In this document: positions 7,984-16,947 of the stretch, piece after piece | Layout of the letters: every line of letters begins with the position of its first letter | Position numbering within the stretch: the first letter of the stretch is position 1 | From: Alphaproteobacteria bacterium | GTDB taxonomy: Bacteria; Pseudomonadota; Alphaproteobacteria; Micropepsales; Micropepsaceae | Assembly (NCBI GenBank): GCA_024236055.1 | Contig: JACKLF010000002.1 | Coordinates: 310,001-374,000, forward strand | DNA length: 64,000 nt | Direction: 5' to 3' | Made by a program: the position numbers and the translations under genes | Notes under the pieces: generated by a model | The model's database searches: none | Told to the model about the DNA's origin: nothing | Seen by the model: only the letters and a program-made list of their open reading frames with translations

Positions 7984-9660
7984 ATGGCCGAACCCAACAT
8001 GTACCGCTACGACGAATTTGACGCCCAGTTCGTGGCCGAACGCACCGCCCAGTTCCGCACCCAGGTCGAACGCCGCCTGAAGGGCGAGCTGAACGAGGAC
8101 CAGTTCAAGCCGCTGCGGCTGATGAACGGTCTCTATCTTCAGCTTCACGCCTACATGCTGCGCGTGGCGGTGCCCTATGGCACCCTGTCCTCGGCCCAGA
8201 TGCGCAAGCTGGCCCATATCGCCCGCGTCTATGACAAGGGCTATGGCCATTTCACCACCCGCCAGAACATCCAGTACAACTGGCCGGCGCTGGTCGATGT
8301 GCCCGACATCCTGGAAGAGCTGGCCAGCGTGGAAATGCACGCCATCCAGACTTCCGGCAACTGCATCCGCAACGTCACCGCCGATCATTTTGCCGGCGCC
8401 GCACTTGACGAGATCGAAGACCCGCGCCCGCTGGCCGAGGTGATCCGCCAGTGGTCCAGCCTGCATCCCGAATTCGTTTTCCTGCCGCGCAAGTTCAAGA
8501 TCGCCGTGTCCGGCGCGCCCAACGACCGCGCCGCGCTGGCCTATCACGACATGGCGATCGAGATCGTGAAGAACGATCAGGGCCGCGTGGGCTACAAGGT
8601 GCTTGTGGGCGGCGGCATGGGCCGCACGCCCTATATCGCGCAGGTGCTGGGCGATTTCGTCGAGAAGGAAGACATTCTGGCCTTCCTGGAAGCGGCGATG
8701 CGCATCTACAACCAGCAGGGCCGGCGCGACAACATGTACAAGGCGCGCATCAAGATCCTGACCAATGCGCTGGGCATCGAGGAGATGCGCCGCCTGACCG
8801 GGATCGAATTCGCCGAGATCAAGAAGGCCGGCACGCTCCAGCTTCCCAAGGAAGAACTGGACCGCATCACCGCCTATTTCGCCGCCCCCGCTTTCGAGAC
8901 ACTGGAAGACGCCATGCCTTCGGGCGATGCCGCCTTCGAGGCGTGGAAGAAAACCAACGTCCACAAGCATCGCCAGCCCGGCTATGCCATCGCCACCATC
9001 AGCCTCAAGCCCATTGGCGGGGTGCCCGGCGATGCCTCGGCCGACCAGATGGATGCGGTGGCCGCGATCATGGACCGCTATTCGCTGGGCGAAATCCGCG
9101 TCAGCCACGAGCAGAACCTTGTGCTGCCGCATGTCCGGCAAAAGGACCTGCCCGCCATCCATGCCGCGCTGGCCGGCTTCGACCTGGCCACGCCCAATGC
9201 CGGGCTGATCACCGACATCATCGCCTGTCCCGGCCTGGACTATTGCGACCTGGCCAATGCGCGCTCGATCCCGATCGCCCAGGACATCGCCAAGACCTTT
9301 GCCGACCTGGATCGCCAGCACGATATCGGCGAGTTGAAGATCAAGATCAGCGGCTGCATCAATGCCTGCGGCCACCACCATGCCGGCCATATCGGCATCC
9401 TGGGCGTCGACAAGAAGGGCGTGGAATTCTACCAGCTTCTGCTGGGCGGTTCGGGCGCCGAGGATGCCTCCATCGGCCAGATCATGGGCCCCGGCTTCAC
9501 CGAGCATGAGATCGCCGGCGCGGTCGAACGGGTGGTGAACCTCTATCTGGCCAAGCGCGAAAAGGGCGAGCGCTTCCTGGACACCTATCGCCGCATGGGC
9601 ATGGAGCCCTTCAAGAACGTCGCTTACGGGGAAGAGCTTTATGCCGTTCATCAAGGATAA
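7984..9660 (+). CDS. cysI: assimilatory nitrite/sulfite reductase, CysI-type hemoprotein
   Basis: 558-residue cytoplasmic siroheme/[4Fe-4S] reductase that takes sulfite to sulfide or nitrite to ammonia with six electrons. Two ferredoxin-like half domains alternate with siroheme-binding domains. The cluster ligands are Cys415 and Cys421 (CPGLDYC) and Cys458 and Cys462 (CINAC), the C-x5-C…C-x3-C signature of the family. GHFTTRQNIQYNW (about 91–103) is the substrate-side Arg motif. It is operonic with DUF2849 upstream and DUF934 downstream (20-bp overlap). Neighbours argue for sulfite, but family members of both specificities look alike. Confidence 0.9.
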   Translation: MAEPNMYRYDEFDAQFVAERTAQFRTQVERRLKGELNEDQFKPLRLMNGLYLQLHAYMLRVAVPYGTLSSAQMRKLAHIARVYDKGYGHFTTRQNIQYNWPALVDVPDILEELASVEMHAIQTSGNCIRNVTADHFAGAALDEIEDPRPLAEVIRQWSSLHPEFVFLPRKFKIAVSGAPNDRAALAYHDMAIEIVKNDQGRVGYKVLVGGGMGRTPYIAQVLGDFVEKEDILAFLEAAMRIYNQQGRRDNMYKARIKILTNALGIEEMRRLTGIEFAEIKKAGTLQLPKEELDRITAYFAAPAFETLEDAMPSGDAAFEAWKKTNVHKHRQPGYAIATISLKPIGGVPGDASADQMDAVAAIMDRYSLGEIRVSHEQNLVLPHVRQKDLPAIHAALAGFDLATPNAGLITDIIACPGLDYCDLANARSIPIAQDIAKTFADLDRQHDIGELKIKISGCINACGHHHAGHIGILGVDKKGVEFYQLLLGGSGAEDASIGQIMGPGFTEHEIAGAVERVVNLYLAKREKGERFLDTYRRMGMEPFKNVAYGEELYAVHQG

Positions 9661-10129
9661 GGCCCTGGCCGCCGACAGCTTCACCGCCGTCGCCGACGAC
9701 GCGGCCCTGGCCGACGGTCCCGTGCTGGTCTCGCTGGCGCGCTTCCAGAAGGATCGCGAAACGCTGCTGGCGCGCAACACCGCCATCGGCGTGCGCCTGA
9801 AGTCCGACGAAAGCCCCGAACTGCTGGGCGAGGACGTGAACCGCCTGTCGCTGGTCGCGCTGGAATTTCCCAAGTTCCGCGACGGGCGCGCCTTTTCCTG
9901 GGCGCGCATGCTGCGCACGCGGCTGGGCTTCACCGGCGAAATCCGCGCGGTTGGTGACTTTCTTTATGACCAGCTTGCCTATCAGCACCGCACCGGCTTT
10001 GACGCCTGGGAGCTGCCGGAAAATTTGACGCTGGACGATTTCAACCGCGCTCTGGCCGAGATGACCAACGTCTACCAGCCCAGCGCCGACGGCAAAAAGA
10101 CCATCCGCGAGCTGCGCGCGGGACTTTAG
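9641..10129 (+). CDS. DUF934 protein, sulfite-reductase-associated
   Basis: 162-residue soluble protein with ELLGEDVNRLSLVALEFPKF and GRAFSWARMLR motifs typical of DUF934. The family is almost always encoded beside cysI, and in many alphaproteobacteria cysH follows; here cysH is absent and the operon ends. It overlaps the 3' end of cysI by 20 bp, implying coupled translation. Its biochemical role is not established. Confidence 0.85.
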   Translation: MPFIKDKALAADSFTAVADDAALADGPVLVSLARFQKDRETLLARNTAIGVRLKSDESPELLGEDVNRLSLVALEFPKFRDGRAFSWARMLRTRLGFTGEIRAVGDFLYDQLAYQHRTGFDAWELPENLTLDDFNRALAEMTNVYQPSADGKKTIRELRAGL

Positions 10130-10315
10130 TTTCCCCGCCTTCGGGTTTCCCGGCTTTGTTCAGGGCGGCACATCCCATGCGCCGCCCCTTTTGCATCGCA
10201 GCAACAGCATCGCCCGGCAGGGATGTCCGAAAATTCATCTTGCCGCCGGTTTCGTTCAGCCAGCGTTCAGCCGCCGCCCGTCAGATTTGCCCTCGCATTT
10301 CAGATGGAAGATTGG

Positions 10316-10993
10316 ATGCCCCGCAAACTCCTCCCCATGGTGACCTCGCTGCTGCTGTGCGGCGCGGCCACCGCCGCCCTGATCGTCACCAACGCCAACG
10401 CCGCCTCCAGCACCAGGACCGCCGCGCCGATCATGGTCGCCCTGGCCGATGGCCCCGACCCCATGATGGCCGCCCCGCCGGATGCGGGCGGCGGCCCGCC
10501 GCCCGGCATGCCCGGCATGGGTGAACGCCGCGCGGCCATGTGCGGAGAAATCTCCGCCCGCACCGCCGGCCGCCTCGCCTATCTGGAGGCACGTCTTGAC
10601 CTGACCACCGCCCAGAAGTCGCTGTTCGACCGCTGGAAGGCCGTCAAGCAGACTGCCGCCGACCGCCGCCAGGACAAGTGCGAAGCCGCCAAGCCGATGC
10701 GCGACGCCAAGGGTGAAAAGCCGATGCGCCCCTCGCCGGTCGACCGGCTGACGCGCGAGGAAGACAGGCTGAAACAGCGCCTGGCGGACATCAACGCCGA
10801 ACGGCCGGCGCTGGGTGCGCTCTATGCCAGCCTGAGCGACGATCAGAAGGCCAAGTTCGGCCGCGGCGGCATGCACCGCATGCACGGTCGCATGGATGGG
10901 CCCGGCCGTCATGGCATGGGCGGCATGGGCCAGATGCGCGGCATGCAGCATATGCCCCCGCCGCCGCCGGGTGACGCCCCGCCGCCCCAATAA
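10316..10993 (+). CDS. Spy/CpxP-like periplasmic LTxxQ protein with Met/His/Gly-rich tail
   Basis: 225-residue exported protein. The signal peptide (MPRKLLPMVTSLLLCGAATA) is followed by a Met/Pro/Gly segment (PPPGMPGMGERRAAMCGE). The core has LEARLDLTTAQKSLFDRW, the LTxxQ motif of Spy/CpxP chaperones and metal-stress sensors, then helical charged sequence. The last 45 residues are rich in Met, His and Gly (HRMHGRM, GMGGMGQMRGMQHM) and end in polyproline, suggesting copper or other metal binding. GGAAG precedes the ATG at 10316; an ATG at 10304 is possible. No regulatory two-component pair is adjacent. Confidence 0.75.
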   Translation: MPRKLLPMVTSLLLCGAATAALIVTNANAASSTRTAAPIMVALADGPDPMMAAPPDAGGGPPPGMPGMGERRAAMCGEISARTAGRLAYLEARLDLTTAQKSLFDRWKAVKQTAADRRQDKCEAAKPMRDAKGEKPMRPSPVDRLTREEDRLKQRLADINAERPALGALYASLSDDQKAKFGRGGMHRMHGRMDGPGRHGMGGMGQMRGMQHMPPPPPGDAPPPQ

Positions 10994-11016
10994 CAGCCGT
11001 CGCAAATCCATCACCG

Positions 11017-11050
11017 AACAGGGCGCCCCCGCAAAGGGCGCCCTGTTTGC
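11017..11050 (+). terminator. hairpin terminator after the Spy-like gene
   Basis: Perfect 12-bp stem AACAGGGCGCCC (11017–11028) with GGGCGCCCTGTT (11036–11047) and a 7-base loop, 24 bp after the stop. Only a short T stretch follows, so termination may be partial. Confidence 0.6.
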
Positions 11051-11125
11051 CTTGCGCCCGTTTTCCCTTGCGCCGCCGGGCGCGGTGGCCCAAACAGACC
11101 CCGCAATTTCCTCGCCGAGGCAGTC

Positions 11126-12289
11126 ATGAACGCGCCTGTCCGCCCGATGCCCCACTTCGCTTCGGTTGCCCAGGCAATAGAGCGTCTGAAGCCAACCGAG
11201 CCGCTCTATCTGCTGTTCCCCGACAAGTTCCGAACCGCCGCCAAACGGTTCCTGGACGGCTTTCCGGGCGACGCGCTCTATGCGGTGAAAGCCAATCCCA
11301 CCTACCAGGCGCTGGACCAGATCTGGGCGGCGGGCGTGCGCCATTTCGACACCGCCAGCCTGGGCGAGATCGAGCTGGTCAAGAACCGCTTCCCCGACGC
11401 GATATGCCATTTCATGACCCCGGTGCGCATGCCGGGTGCCGCGAAAACCGCCTTCGAGAAATACGGCGTCACCGATTATGTCGTCGATTGCGACGCCTCG
11501 CTGGACAAGCTGCTGGCCGAAGTGCCCGACGCCAAGAAGCTGCGCATCTTCGTGCGCGTCGCCACGCCGCTTGGCGGTGCGATCCTGGAACTGTCCAGCA
11601 AGTTCGGCACCACGCCCGAGGAAGCCGCGCGCCTGCTGGGCCGGGTGGCCAAGACCGGCGCGGCCCCGGCGCTGACCATGCATGTCGGCTCGCAAAGCCT
11701 GTCGCCCTTCACCTATGCCCAGGCGATCGAGATGGCGCGGCGCACCGAGTTCATGGCCAAGGTGCCGCTGGCGGCACTGGATGTCGGCGGCGGCTTCCCC
11801 GGACCCTATCTGGGCAACGATGTGCCGCCCTATCACTGGTACTTCGACACCATCCGCGAGTCCGTCGCCCAGATGAACAACCCGGACATCCCGCTTCTGT
11901 GCGAACCGGGCCGCGCCTTGTGCGCCGAAGGCATCAGCCTGGTCACCCTGGTGGTGCTGGCCAAGGGCGCCAGTCTCTACATGAATGACGGCACCTATGG
12001 CAGCTTCGACGAACTGACCCTGCCGGGCTGGACGGGCGACTATCCCGTCAGCGCCTGGCGGCTGGACGCCAAGGGCAGCGCTCGCAAGCTGGAAGGTGCG
12101 CCCAAACCCTTCCGCGTCTTCGGCCCCACCTGCGACACCCTCGATGTGCTGCCACGCCCGGTGGTGCTGCCCGAGGCCACCGGCGACGGCGACTTCCTGG
12201 TCTGGGACGCGATGGGGGCCTATTCGGTGGCGGTGCGCACGCCTTTCAACGGCTTCTACCCGGACGGCTGGGCCGTCATCGGCGACTGA
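11126..12289 (+). CDS. type III PLP-dependent decarboxylase, ornithine/diamino-acid decarboxylase-like
   Basis: 387-residue fold-type III enzyme that decarboxylates ornithine (or lysine/DAP-like substrates) toward putrescine and polyamines. PLP lysine is in YAVKANP (Lys55). HVGSQ (His186), DVGGGFPG and EPGRAL bind the cofactor phosphate, and GPTCDTLD carries the catalytic Cys336 that completes the active site at the dimer interface. The protein is close to the usual size of eukaryotic-type ODCs found in alphaproteobacteria and lacks an N-terminal regulatory wing. It stands alone. ODC is the best call, but lysine/ornithine dual specificity occurs in the family. Confidence 0.85.
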   Translation: MNAPVRPMPHFASVAQAIERLKPTEPLYLLFPDKFRTAAKRFLDGFPGDALYAVKANPTYQALDQIWAAGVRHFDTASLGEIELVKNRFPDAICHFMTPVRMPGAAKTAFEKYGVTDYVVDCDASLDKLLAEVPDAKKLRIFVRVATPLGGAILELSSKFGTTPEEAARLLGRVAKTGAAPALTMHVGSQSLSPFTYAQAIEMARRTEFMAKVPLAALDVGGGFPGPYLGNDVPPYHWYFDTIRESVAQMNNPDIPLLCEPGRALCAEGISLVTLVVLAKGASLYMNDGTYGSFDELTLPGWTGDYPVSAWRLDAKGSARKLEGAPKPFRVFGPTCDTLDVLPRPVVLPEATGDGDFLVWDAMGAYSVAVRTPFNGFYPDGWAVIGD

Positions 12290-12455
12290 GCGATTGCGCG
12301 CCGTCGCACCGTTCCGGCAATTTGTAACAATTGCTTAAAGCCTGCCCGCCTAAAAAGCGTGTAATGCCAGGTGAAGCATCGCGGCGGCGGCGCTTCATGC
12401 GGCCAACCATACAGGCGCGTGGCGGGATACCGCGCACGGGTCAGAGGGCAGCACC

Positions 12456-12971
12456 ATGGGTCAGCCACGGCTCGACCTCAGCAAGATGCGCTGTTTGCTG
12501 GCGGACCGGGATGCCTTTACGCGCAACCTGATCGCCCAGATGCTGCGTGGCTTCGGCATGGGCACCATCCGCACGGCGGGCACCGGCGCCGAGGTCCGGG
12601 AGCTGGCGATCGGCGAATGTCCCGACCTCTGCCTCATCGAGGGCGCGCTGCCCGACGCCGACGCCGCAGAGCTGGTTGCCTGGATTCGCCGGCAACCTGC
12701 CCCGCTGCGCTTCGTGCCGGTGATCGTGCTGTCGGGCTATACGCAGCTGCGCCTGGTCACGGCGGCCCGCGACGCCGGCGCCAACCTTGTCATCCGCAAG
12801 CCGGTTTCGCCCCAGACACTGTTCGACCGGCTGGCCTGGATTGCCAAAAGCCAGCGCCCCTTCATCGAGAACGACACCTTTCTCGGTCCCGACCGGCGGT
12901 TTCGCGATGTCACGCCCCCGCAGGCTGGCTTCAAACGACAGACCGACATGAATGTGGAGCAGCCGAAATGA
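12456..12971 (+). CDS. receiver-like protein with Glu at the phospho-acceptor site, copy A
   Basis: 171-residue CheY-like domain with a short tail and no output domain. The acidic pair (Asp17, Asp19), the switch Ser93 (VLSGY) and Lys115 (IRKPVSP) are kept, but the phospho-acceptor Asp is replaced by Glu62 (CLIEGALPD), which often mimics constitutive phosphorylation. The tail holds the motif RPFIENDTFLGPDRRFRD, shared with two other proteins in this window. SD-like GAGGG precedes the ATG. The stop overlaps the start of the helical partner (ATGA). The gene pair is repeated in tandem at 13652–14676. Role unknown; a phosphorylation-independent signalling adaptor is an inference. Confidence 0.8.
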   Translation: MGQPRLDLSKMRCLLADRDAFTRNLIAQMLRGFGMGTIRTAGTGAEVRELAIGECPDLCLIEGALPDADAAELVAWIRRQPAPLRFVPVIVLSGYTQLRLVTAARDAGANLVIRKPVSPQTLFDRLAWIAKSQRPFIENDTFLGPDRRFRDVTPPQAGFKRQTDMNVEQPK

Positions 12972-13480
12972 AGAGCGTGACCCATTTTCCCCGCCTGGCT
13001 CTGGCGGACATCGTCAATGGTTTCGGCGGGATCGGCCGCGACGAGGCCATCCTGGCCGCGAACGAGCAGCTGGAATCGATGCGCGGCGACGCCACCCGGA
13101 TGATCGAGGAAAGTCTTTCGGCGATCGAGGTCCTGTGTGCCGCGCCCCAGGCCGGCTCGGCCTATTCCGCCGCGCAGCTGTCGCAGATGCTTGTGCGCTG
13201 CGATCAGATCGTCACCCTGGCGGGCACCTTCGGCTACAAGGCGCTGGACGATGCCACCCGCTATCTCTGCGATCTGGCGGACGGATTGCTGCGGTCCGGG
13301 ACCTGTGACGTGGCCTCCGTCACGGTGCATGTGCGCACCATGCGGCTGCTGGCGCCCGGCTCGCCGCCTCTGGCGGCCGGCCATCAGGACCGGGTGCTGT
13401 CCGAGCTTGGCCGGATTCTCGCCCATCACGGCTATCCGCGCGCCAACGATCTCGCCGACAAGGCGCTGGCCGGCGGCTGA
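12968..13480 (+). CDS. uncharacterised all-helical partner of degenerate receiver, copy A
   Basis: 170-residue, predicted helical protein beginning MKSVTHFPRLALADIV. Conserved between the two copies are EQLESMR, the central RCDQIVTLAGTF (about residues 77–88) and VHVRTMRLLAPGSPPL (about 122–137). It is translationally coupled to the receiver gene. Size and helicity would suit a four-helix-bundle docking or HPt-like fold, but I see no HPt-type phospho-His motif and do not recognise a named family. The strict pairing with an Asp-less receiver suggests the two proteins bind one another. Confidence 0.7.
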   Translation: MKSVTHFPRLALADIVNGFGGIGRDEAILAANEQLESMRGDATRMIEESLSAIEVLCAAPQAGSAYSAAQLSQMLVRCDQIVTLAGTFGYKALDDATRYLCDLADGLLRSGTCDVASVTVHVRTMRLLAPGSPPLAAGHQDRVLSELGRILAHHGYPRANDLADKALAGG

Positions 13481-13545
13481 CCCCCAAAAAGATTACAAAT
13501 CAGACAGGCTGCGCCAGATTTCCCAGTCGCCGCCATGTAACATTT

Positions 13546-13574
13546 TTGACAAACATCCCCCGTTTACCAATCCT
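13546..13574 (+). promoter_or_regulatory. possible promoter of receiver module copy B
   Basis: TTGACA (13546–13551), 17 bases, then a weak −10 AATCCT (13569–13574), 78 bp before the ATG of copy B. The gap between the two modules (171 bp) is large enough for independent transcription. Confidence 0.35.
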
Positions 13575-13651
13575 CATCAGGTCTGTGCGAATCAGTACAC
13601 AGACGATCTGCGTTGCGTGCGCGGCAAAAAAAAGAAATCGAGGGACATGAC

Positions 13652-14167
13652 ATGGGTCAGCCAAGGCTGAACCTCTCCAAGGTGCACTGCCTGTTGACCG
13701 ACAGGGACCAGTTCACACGGGGCCTGGTGGCGCAGATGCTGCGTGGCTTCGGCATGGGCTCCATCAACCAGGCCGGCGATGGCGAGACCGCGCGGGACCT
13801 GATCCTGAAGGACCGGCCCGACGTCTGCTTCCTGGAAGGCGATCTGCCGGACACGCCGACCGCCCAGATCATCGACTGGATTCGCAAGCAGCCGCCGCCG
13901 CTGCGCTTCATTCCGATCATCGTCATGACCGGCTATACCCAGCTCAAGCTGATCAGCGAAGTGCGCGACAGCGGCGCCAACCTGGTGGTTCGCAAGCCGG
14001 TTTCGCCCCAGGCACTGTTCGACCGGCTGGCCTGGATCGCCAACACCCAGCGGCCCTTCATCGAGACCGACAATTTTCACGGTCCCGACCGCCGCTTCCA
14101 CGACATGCCGCCGCCCGACAACCGCTTCAAGCGCGACACCGACATCGTGGCGGAACAGCCGCAATGA
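13652..14167 (+). CDS. receiver-like protein with Glu at the phospho-acceptor site, copy B
   Basis: 171-residue paralogue of the protein at 12456, alignable from the first residue (MGQPRLNLSK) to the tail (RPFIETDNFHGPDRRFHD). Glu62 (CFLEGDLPD) again replaces the phospho-acceptor Asp, while Asp17/Asp19, Thr93 (VMTGY) and Lys115 (VRKPVSP) are retained. GAGGGACATGAC precedes the ATG at 13652, which is preferred over a TTG 39 bases upstream. ATGA coupling to the partner gene is identical to copy A. Conservation of the same substitution in both copies indicates it is functional rather than decay. Confidence 0.82.
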   Translation: MGQPRLNLSKVHCLLTDRDQFTRGLVAQMLRGFGMGSINQAGDGETARDLILKDRPDVCFLEGDLPDTPTAQIIDWIRKQPPPLRFIPIIVMTGYTQLKLISEVRDSGANLVVRKPVSPQALFDRLAWIANTQRPFIETDNFHGPDRRFHDMPPPDNRFKRDTDIVAEQPQ

Positions 14168-14676
14168 AACGCCTGATCCATTTTCCCAAGACCCGGCTGG
14201 CCGAACTTGCCGGGGAGTTCGGCGGCGTCAACCGCACCGATGCGATCAAGGGCGCGCAGGACGAACTGGAGTCGATGCGCCAGCAGGCCGATGCGGTGAT
14301 CGGCGAAAGCCTGTCCGCGCTGGAAGCCCTGGTCGCCGCCCCTCAGGGCGCCGCCGGTTTCTCCCCGGCCCAGATGACCGAAATCCTGGTGCGTTGCGAC
14401 CAGATCGTCACCCTGGCGGGCACTTTCGCCTATCAGGGCCTCGACACCGCCACCCGCTGCCTGTGCGACCTGGTGGACGGTTTGCAGCAGGGCGGAACCA
14501 TGGACCTGGCCTCGATCGCCGTGCATGTGCGCACCATGCGCCTTCTGGCGCCGGGCTCGCCGCCTCTGGGCGACGCCCACCAGGCGATGGTGCTGGCGGA
14601 ACTCGCCAAAATCCTGACCCATCACGGATTTTCCCGTGCCTCCGAGGTCGCGGACAAGGCCGCCGTCAGGCCCTGA
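14164..14676 (+). CDS. uncharacterised all-helical partner of degenerate receiver, copy B
   Basis: 170-residue paralogue of the protein at 12968, of equal length, with matching blocks DELESMR, LVRCDQIVTLAGTF and VHVRTMRLLAPGSPPL and a divergent N-terminal third. It overlaps the receiver copy B by four bases. No membrane segment, signal peptide or catalytic motif is visible. A DUF2336-like gene follows 81 bp downstream and may share the transcript. Confidence 0.7.
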   Translation: MKRLIHFPKTRLAELAGEFGGVNRTDAIKGAQDELESMRQQADAVIGESLSALEALVAAPQGAAGFSPAQMTEILVRCDQIVTLAGTFAYQGLDTATRCLCDLVDGLQQGGTMDLASIAVHVRTMRLLAPGSPPLGDAHQAMVLAELAKILTHHGFSRASEVADKAAVRP

Positions 14677-14757
14677 TGCGCCCGCGCGCGAAATCGCCAA
14701 CAGGGCAAACCAAACATTAACGGTGATGCGCCAGCATGGCGGCAGAGGATTTGCCGC

Positions 14758-15342
14758 ATGTCCGTGCCCAACGCCGCATCAGACCGCCTGTCGCATCTGC
14801 TGGAGCTGGCAGACCAGGGACCGGCCCTGCGCGCCGCGCTGGCCGAGGAAGTGGCCGAGCTTCTGACCCACTGGCCCGACGATTGCCCGCAACATATGCG
14901 CGGCATGTGCGAAAGCCTGCTCGCCAAATGTGCCCGCGATGTCGAACCGGCCGCGCGTGCGCGCCTGCGCGTGCAACTGGTTTGCGATCCCGGCCTGTCG
15001 GCGCGGGTGTTGCCGCGCGAACCGGCGGCCCGCATGCTGGTGGAAGTTGCCCGCAATGGCGGCAATGTTTCGGACGCGCTGGCCGGCGCGCTGGGCCTGG
15101 ACAACCAGACCGCGGCCATGATCCTGCAAGACACCGGCGGCGAGAAACTGGCGATCGCCTGCAAGGGCGGCGGCATCGACCGCGCCGTCTTCTCCGCCCT
15201 GGTGCTGACCCTGCATCCGTGCCGCGATGCCGATGCGGCCTTCGCCCTGCTGGACCGTTTCGACGCCATCGACATGGACGATGCGCGCGCGGCCCTGCGC
15301 GGCTGGCGCAACGCGCCCGCCCGGGAATACGAACCCGCCTGA
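14758..15342 (+). CDS. DUF2336-like protein
   Basis: 194-residue soluble, helical protein. The C-terminal half has KLAIACKGGGIDRAVFSALVL, the pattern I associate with DUF2336, a family common in alphaproteobacteria and often encoded near receiver or PAS proteins. The N-terminal half (LLELADQGPALRAALAEEVAELL) is helical-repeat-like. It follows the duplicated receiver modules in the same direction, hinting at a shared signalling process. It is convergent with prfC, the stops 12 bp apart. The DUF call is from memory of the motif and moderate. Confidence 0.6.
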   Translation: MSVPNAASDRLSHLLELADQGPALRAALAEEVAELLTHWPDDCPQHMRGMCESLLAKCARDVEPAARARLRVQLVCDPGLSARVLPREPAARMLVEVARNGGNVSDALAGALGLDNQTAAMILQDTGGEKLAIACKGGGIDRAVFSALVLTLHPCRDADAAFALLDRFDAIDMDDARAALRGWRNAPAREYEPA

Positions 15343-15354
15343 TTTTTCCGGCGC

Positions 15355-16896
15355 CTATCCGGCGGCCTGAACCTCGTGGCGCTCGCGCGTCTTGAGCAGC
15401 TTCACATTGGCGAAGCGGTCAGCGACATAGCCGATCTCCCAGGCGCTCTTGGCCAGGAACACCGGCGCGCCGTCGCGATCGGCGGCCATGCCGCCCCGGT
15501 TGGCGGCGGCGAACTTCTCGATCTCGGCAGGGGCACCCGACAGCCAGCGCGCGGCATCGAAGGGCGAGGCTTCCAGATCGGCATCCAGCTCATATTCGGC
15601 CCGCAGCCGCGACTTGAGCACGTCCAGCTGCAGCGCGCCGACCACGCCCACGATCCACTGGCTGCCGATGACGGGCTTGAACAGCTGGGTCACGCCTTCC
15701 TCGGCCAGGCTTTCCAGCGCGCGCGCCAGGTGCTTCTGCTTCATCGGATCGGCCAGGCGCACCCGGCGCAGGATTTCCGGCGCAAAGTTGGGAATGCCGG
15801 TAAAGACCACGCCGCCCGATTCCGACAGCGTGTCGCCCACGCGCAACACGCCGTGATTGGGAATCCCGATGATGTCGCCCGGCCAGGCCTCGTCCACCGT
15901 CTCGCGCTCGGAGGCGAAAAACAGGATGGGATTGTGCACGCCGATGGTCTTGCCGGTGCCCGACTGTTTCAGCTTCATGTTGCGCCTGAACTCGCCCGAC
16001 GCCAGGCGCAGGAACGCCACCCGGTCGCGGTGGTTGGGGTCCATGTTCGCCTGCACCTTGAACACGAAGCCGGTCACTTCCTTGTCGCCCGGTTCGGCAT
16101 CGCGGCCCACCGCTGCCTGGGTGCGCGGGGACGGCGCGTACCTTGCCAGCGCGTCCAGCAGCGGCGAGACGCCGAAATTCTTCAGCGCCGATCCGAAGAA
16201 GACCGGCGACAGATGTCCCTCGCGGTAAACCTCCAGGTCGAAGGCCGGCAGGCCCTCGCGCGCCAGCATCACTTCCTCCTCCAGCGCCGCGGCCTCCGCC
16301 TCGCTGGGCACCGCGTCGTTGAAGGCCAGGAAGGATTCGCTGGAAAAATCCTGTACCCCGCGGAAGTTCAGCCCCATGCCGCAGGGCCACATCATCGGCG
16401 CGGTCTCGATCTGAAGCTGGTCGGCAATCTCGTCCAGCAGCTCGAAGGGATCGCGCGTCTCCCGATCCATCTTGTTGATGAAGGTCATGATGGGAATATC
16501 GCGCAACCGGCAGACCTCGAACAGCTTGCGGGTCTGCGCCTCGATGCCCTTGGCGGCGTCGATCACCATCACCGCCGAATCCGCGGCGGTCAACGTGCGA
16601 TAGGTGTCTTCCGAAAAGTCCTCATGGCCCGGCGTGTCCAGCAGGTTGAACACCGCATCCTTGTATTCAAACGTCATCACCGCGCTGGTGACGGAAATGC
16701 CGCGTTCCTGCTCGATCTTCATCCAGTCGGACTTGGCGCGCCGCGCCTCGCCGCGCGCCTTGACCCGGCCGGCGGCATGGATCGCCCCGCCCAGCAGCAG
16801 CAGATGCTCGGTCAGCGTGGTTTTCCCAGCGTCGGGATGGGAGATGATGGCGAAGGTCCTGCGTCTTGCAGCTTCGCTGGCGGGGGTGCGGCTCAT
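15355..16896 (-). CDS. prfC: peptide chain release factor 3
   Basis: 513-residue translational GTPase that removes RF1/RF2 from the ribosome after termination. G1 SHPDAGKTT (about 19–27), G3 DTPGHEDF, G4 NKMD and the family-specific GRVKARGEARRAKSDWMKIE insert with the switch EQERGISVTSAV are all present. Length is near the usual 525–530. It is transcribed toward the DUF2336-like gene and is separated from the upstream chrA by 51 bp. Confidence 0.95.
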   Translation of the reverse strand: MSRTPASEAARRRTFAIISHPDAGKTTLTEHLLLLGGAIHAAGRVKARGEARRAKSDWMKIEQERGISVTSAVMTFEYKDAVFNLLDTPGHEDFSEDTYRTLTAADSAVMVIDAAKGIEAQTRKLFEVCRLRDIPIMTFINKMDRETRDPFELLDEIADQLQIETAPMMWPCGMGLNFRGVQDFSSESFLAFNDAVPSEAEAAALEEEVMLAREGLPAFDLEVYREGHLSPVFFGSALKNFGVSPLLDALARYAPSPRTQAAVGRDAEPGDKEVTGFVFKVQANMDPNHRDRVAFLRLASGEFRRNMKLKQSGTGKTIGVHNPILFFASERETVDEAWPGDIIGIPNHGVLRVGDTLSESGGVVFTGIPNFAPEILRRVRLADPMKQKHLARALESLAEEGVTQLFKPVIGSQWIVGVVGALQLDVLKSRLRAEYELDADLEASPFDAARWLSGAPAEIEKFAAANRGGMAADRDGAPVFLAKSAWEIGYVADRFANVKLLKTRERHEVQAAG

Positions 16897-16947
16897 AATG
16901 GCGCGGGGGGTAGCAGGCGCACGGTCTCAAAGCAACCGGGCGCACAA

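Noticed and set aside
7921..9933. 670-codon minus-strand reading opposite cysI
   Set aside because: Shadow of the reductase gene; no family motif, while the plus strand has intact siroheme/cluster ligands.
12371..13480. 369-residue reading covering the receiver and partner region
   Set aside because: Its first two thirds are out of frame with the receiver; the partner starts at the coupled ATG at 12968.
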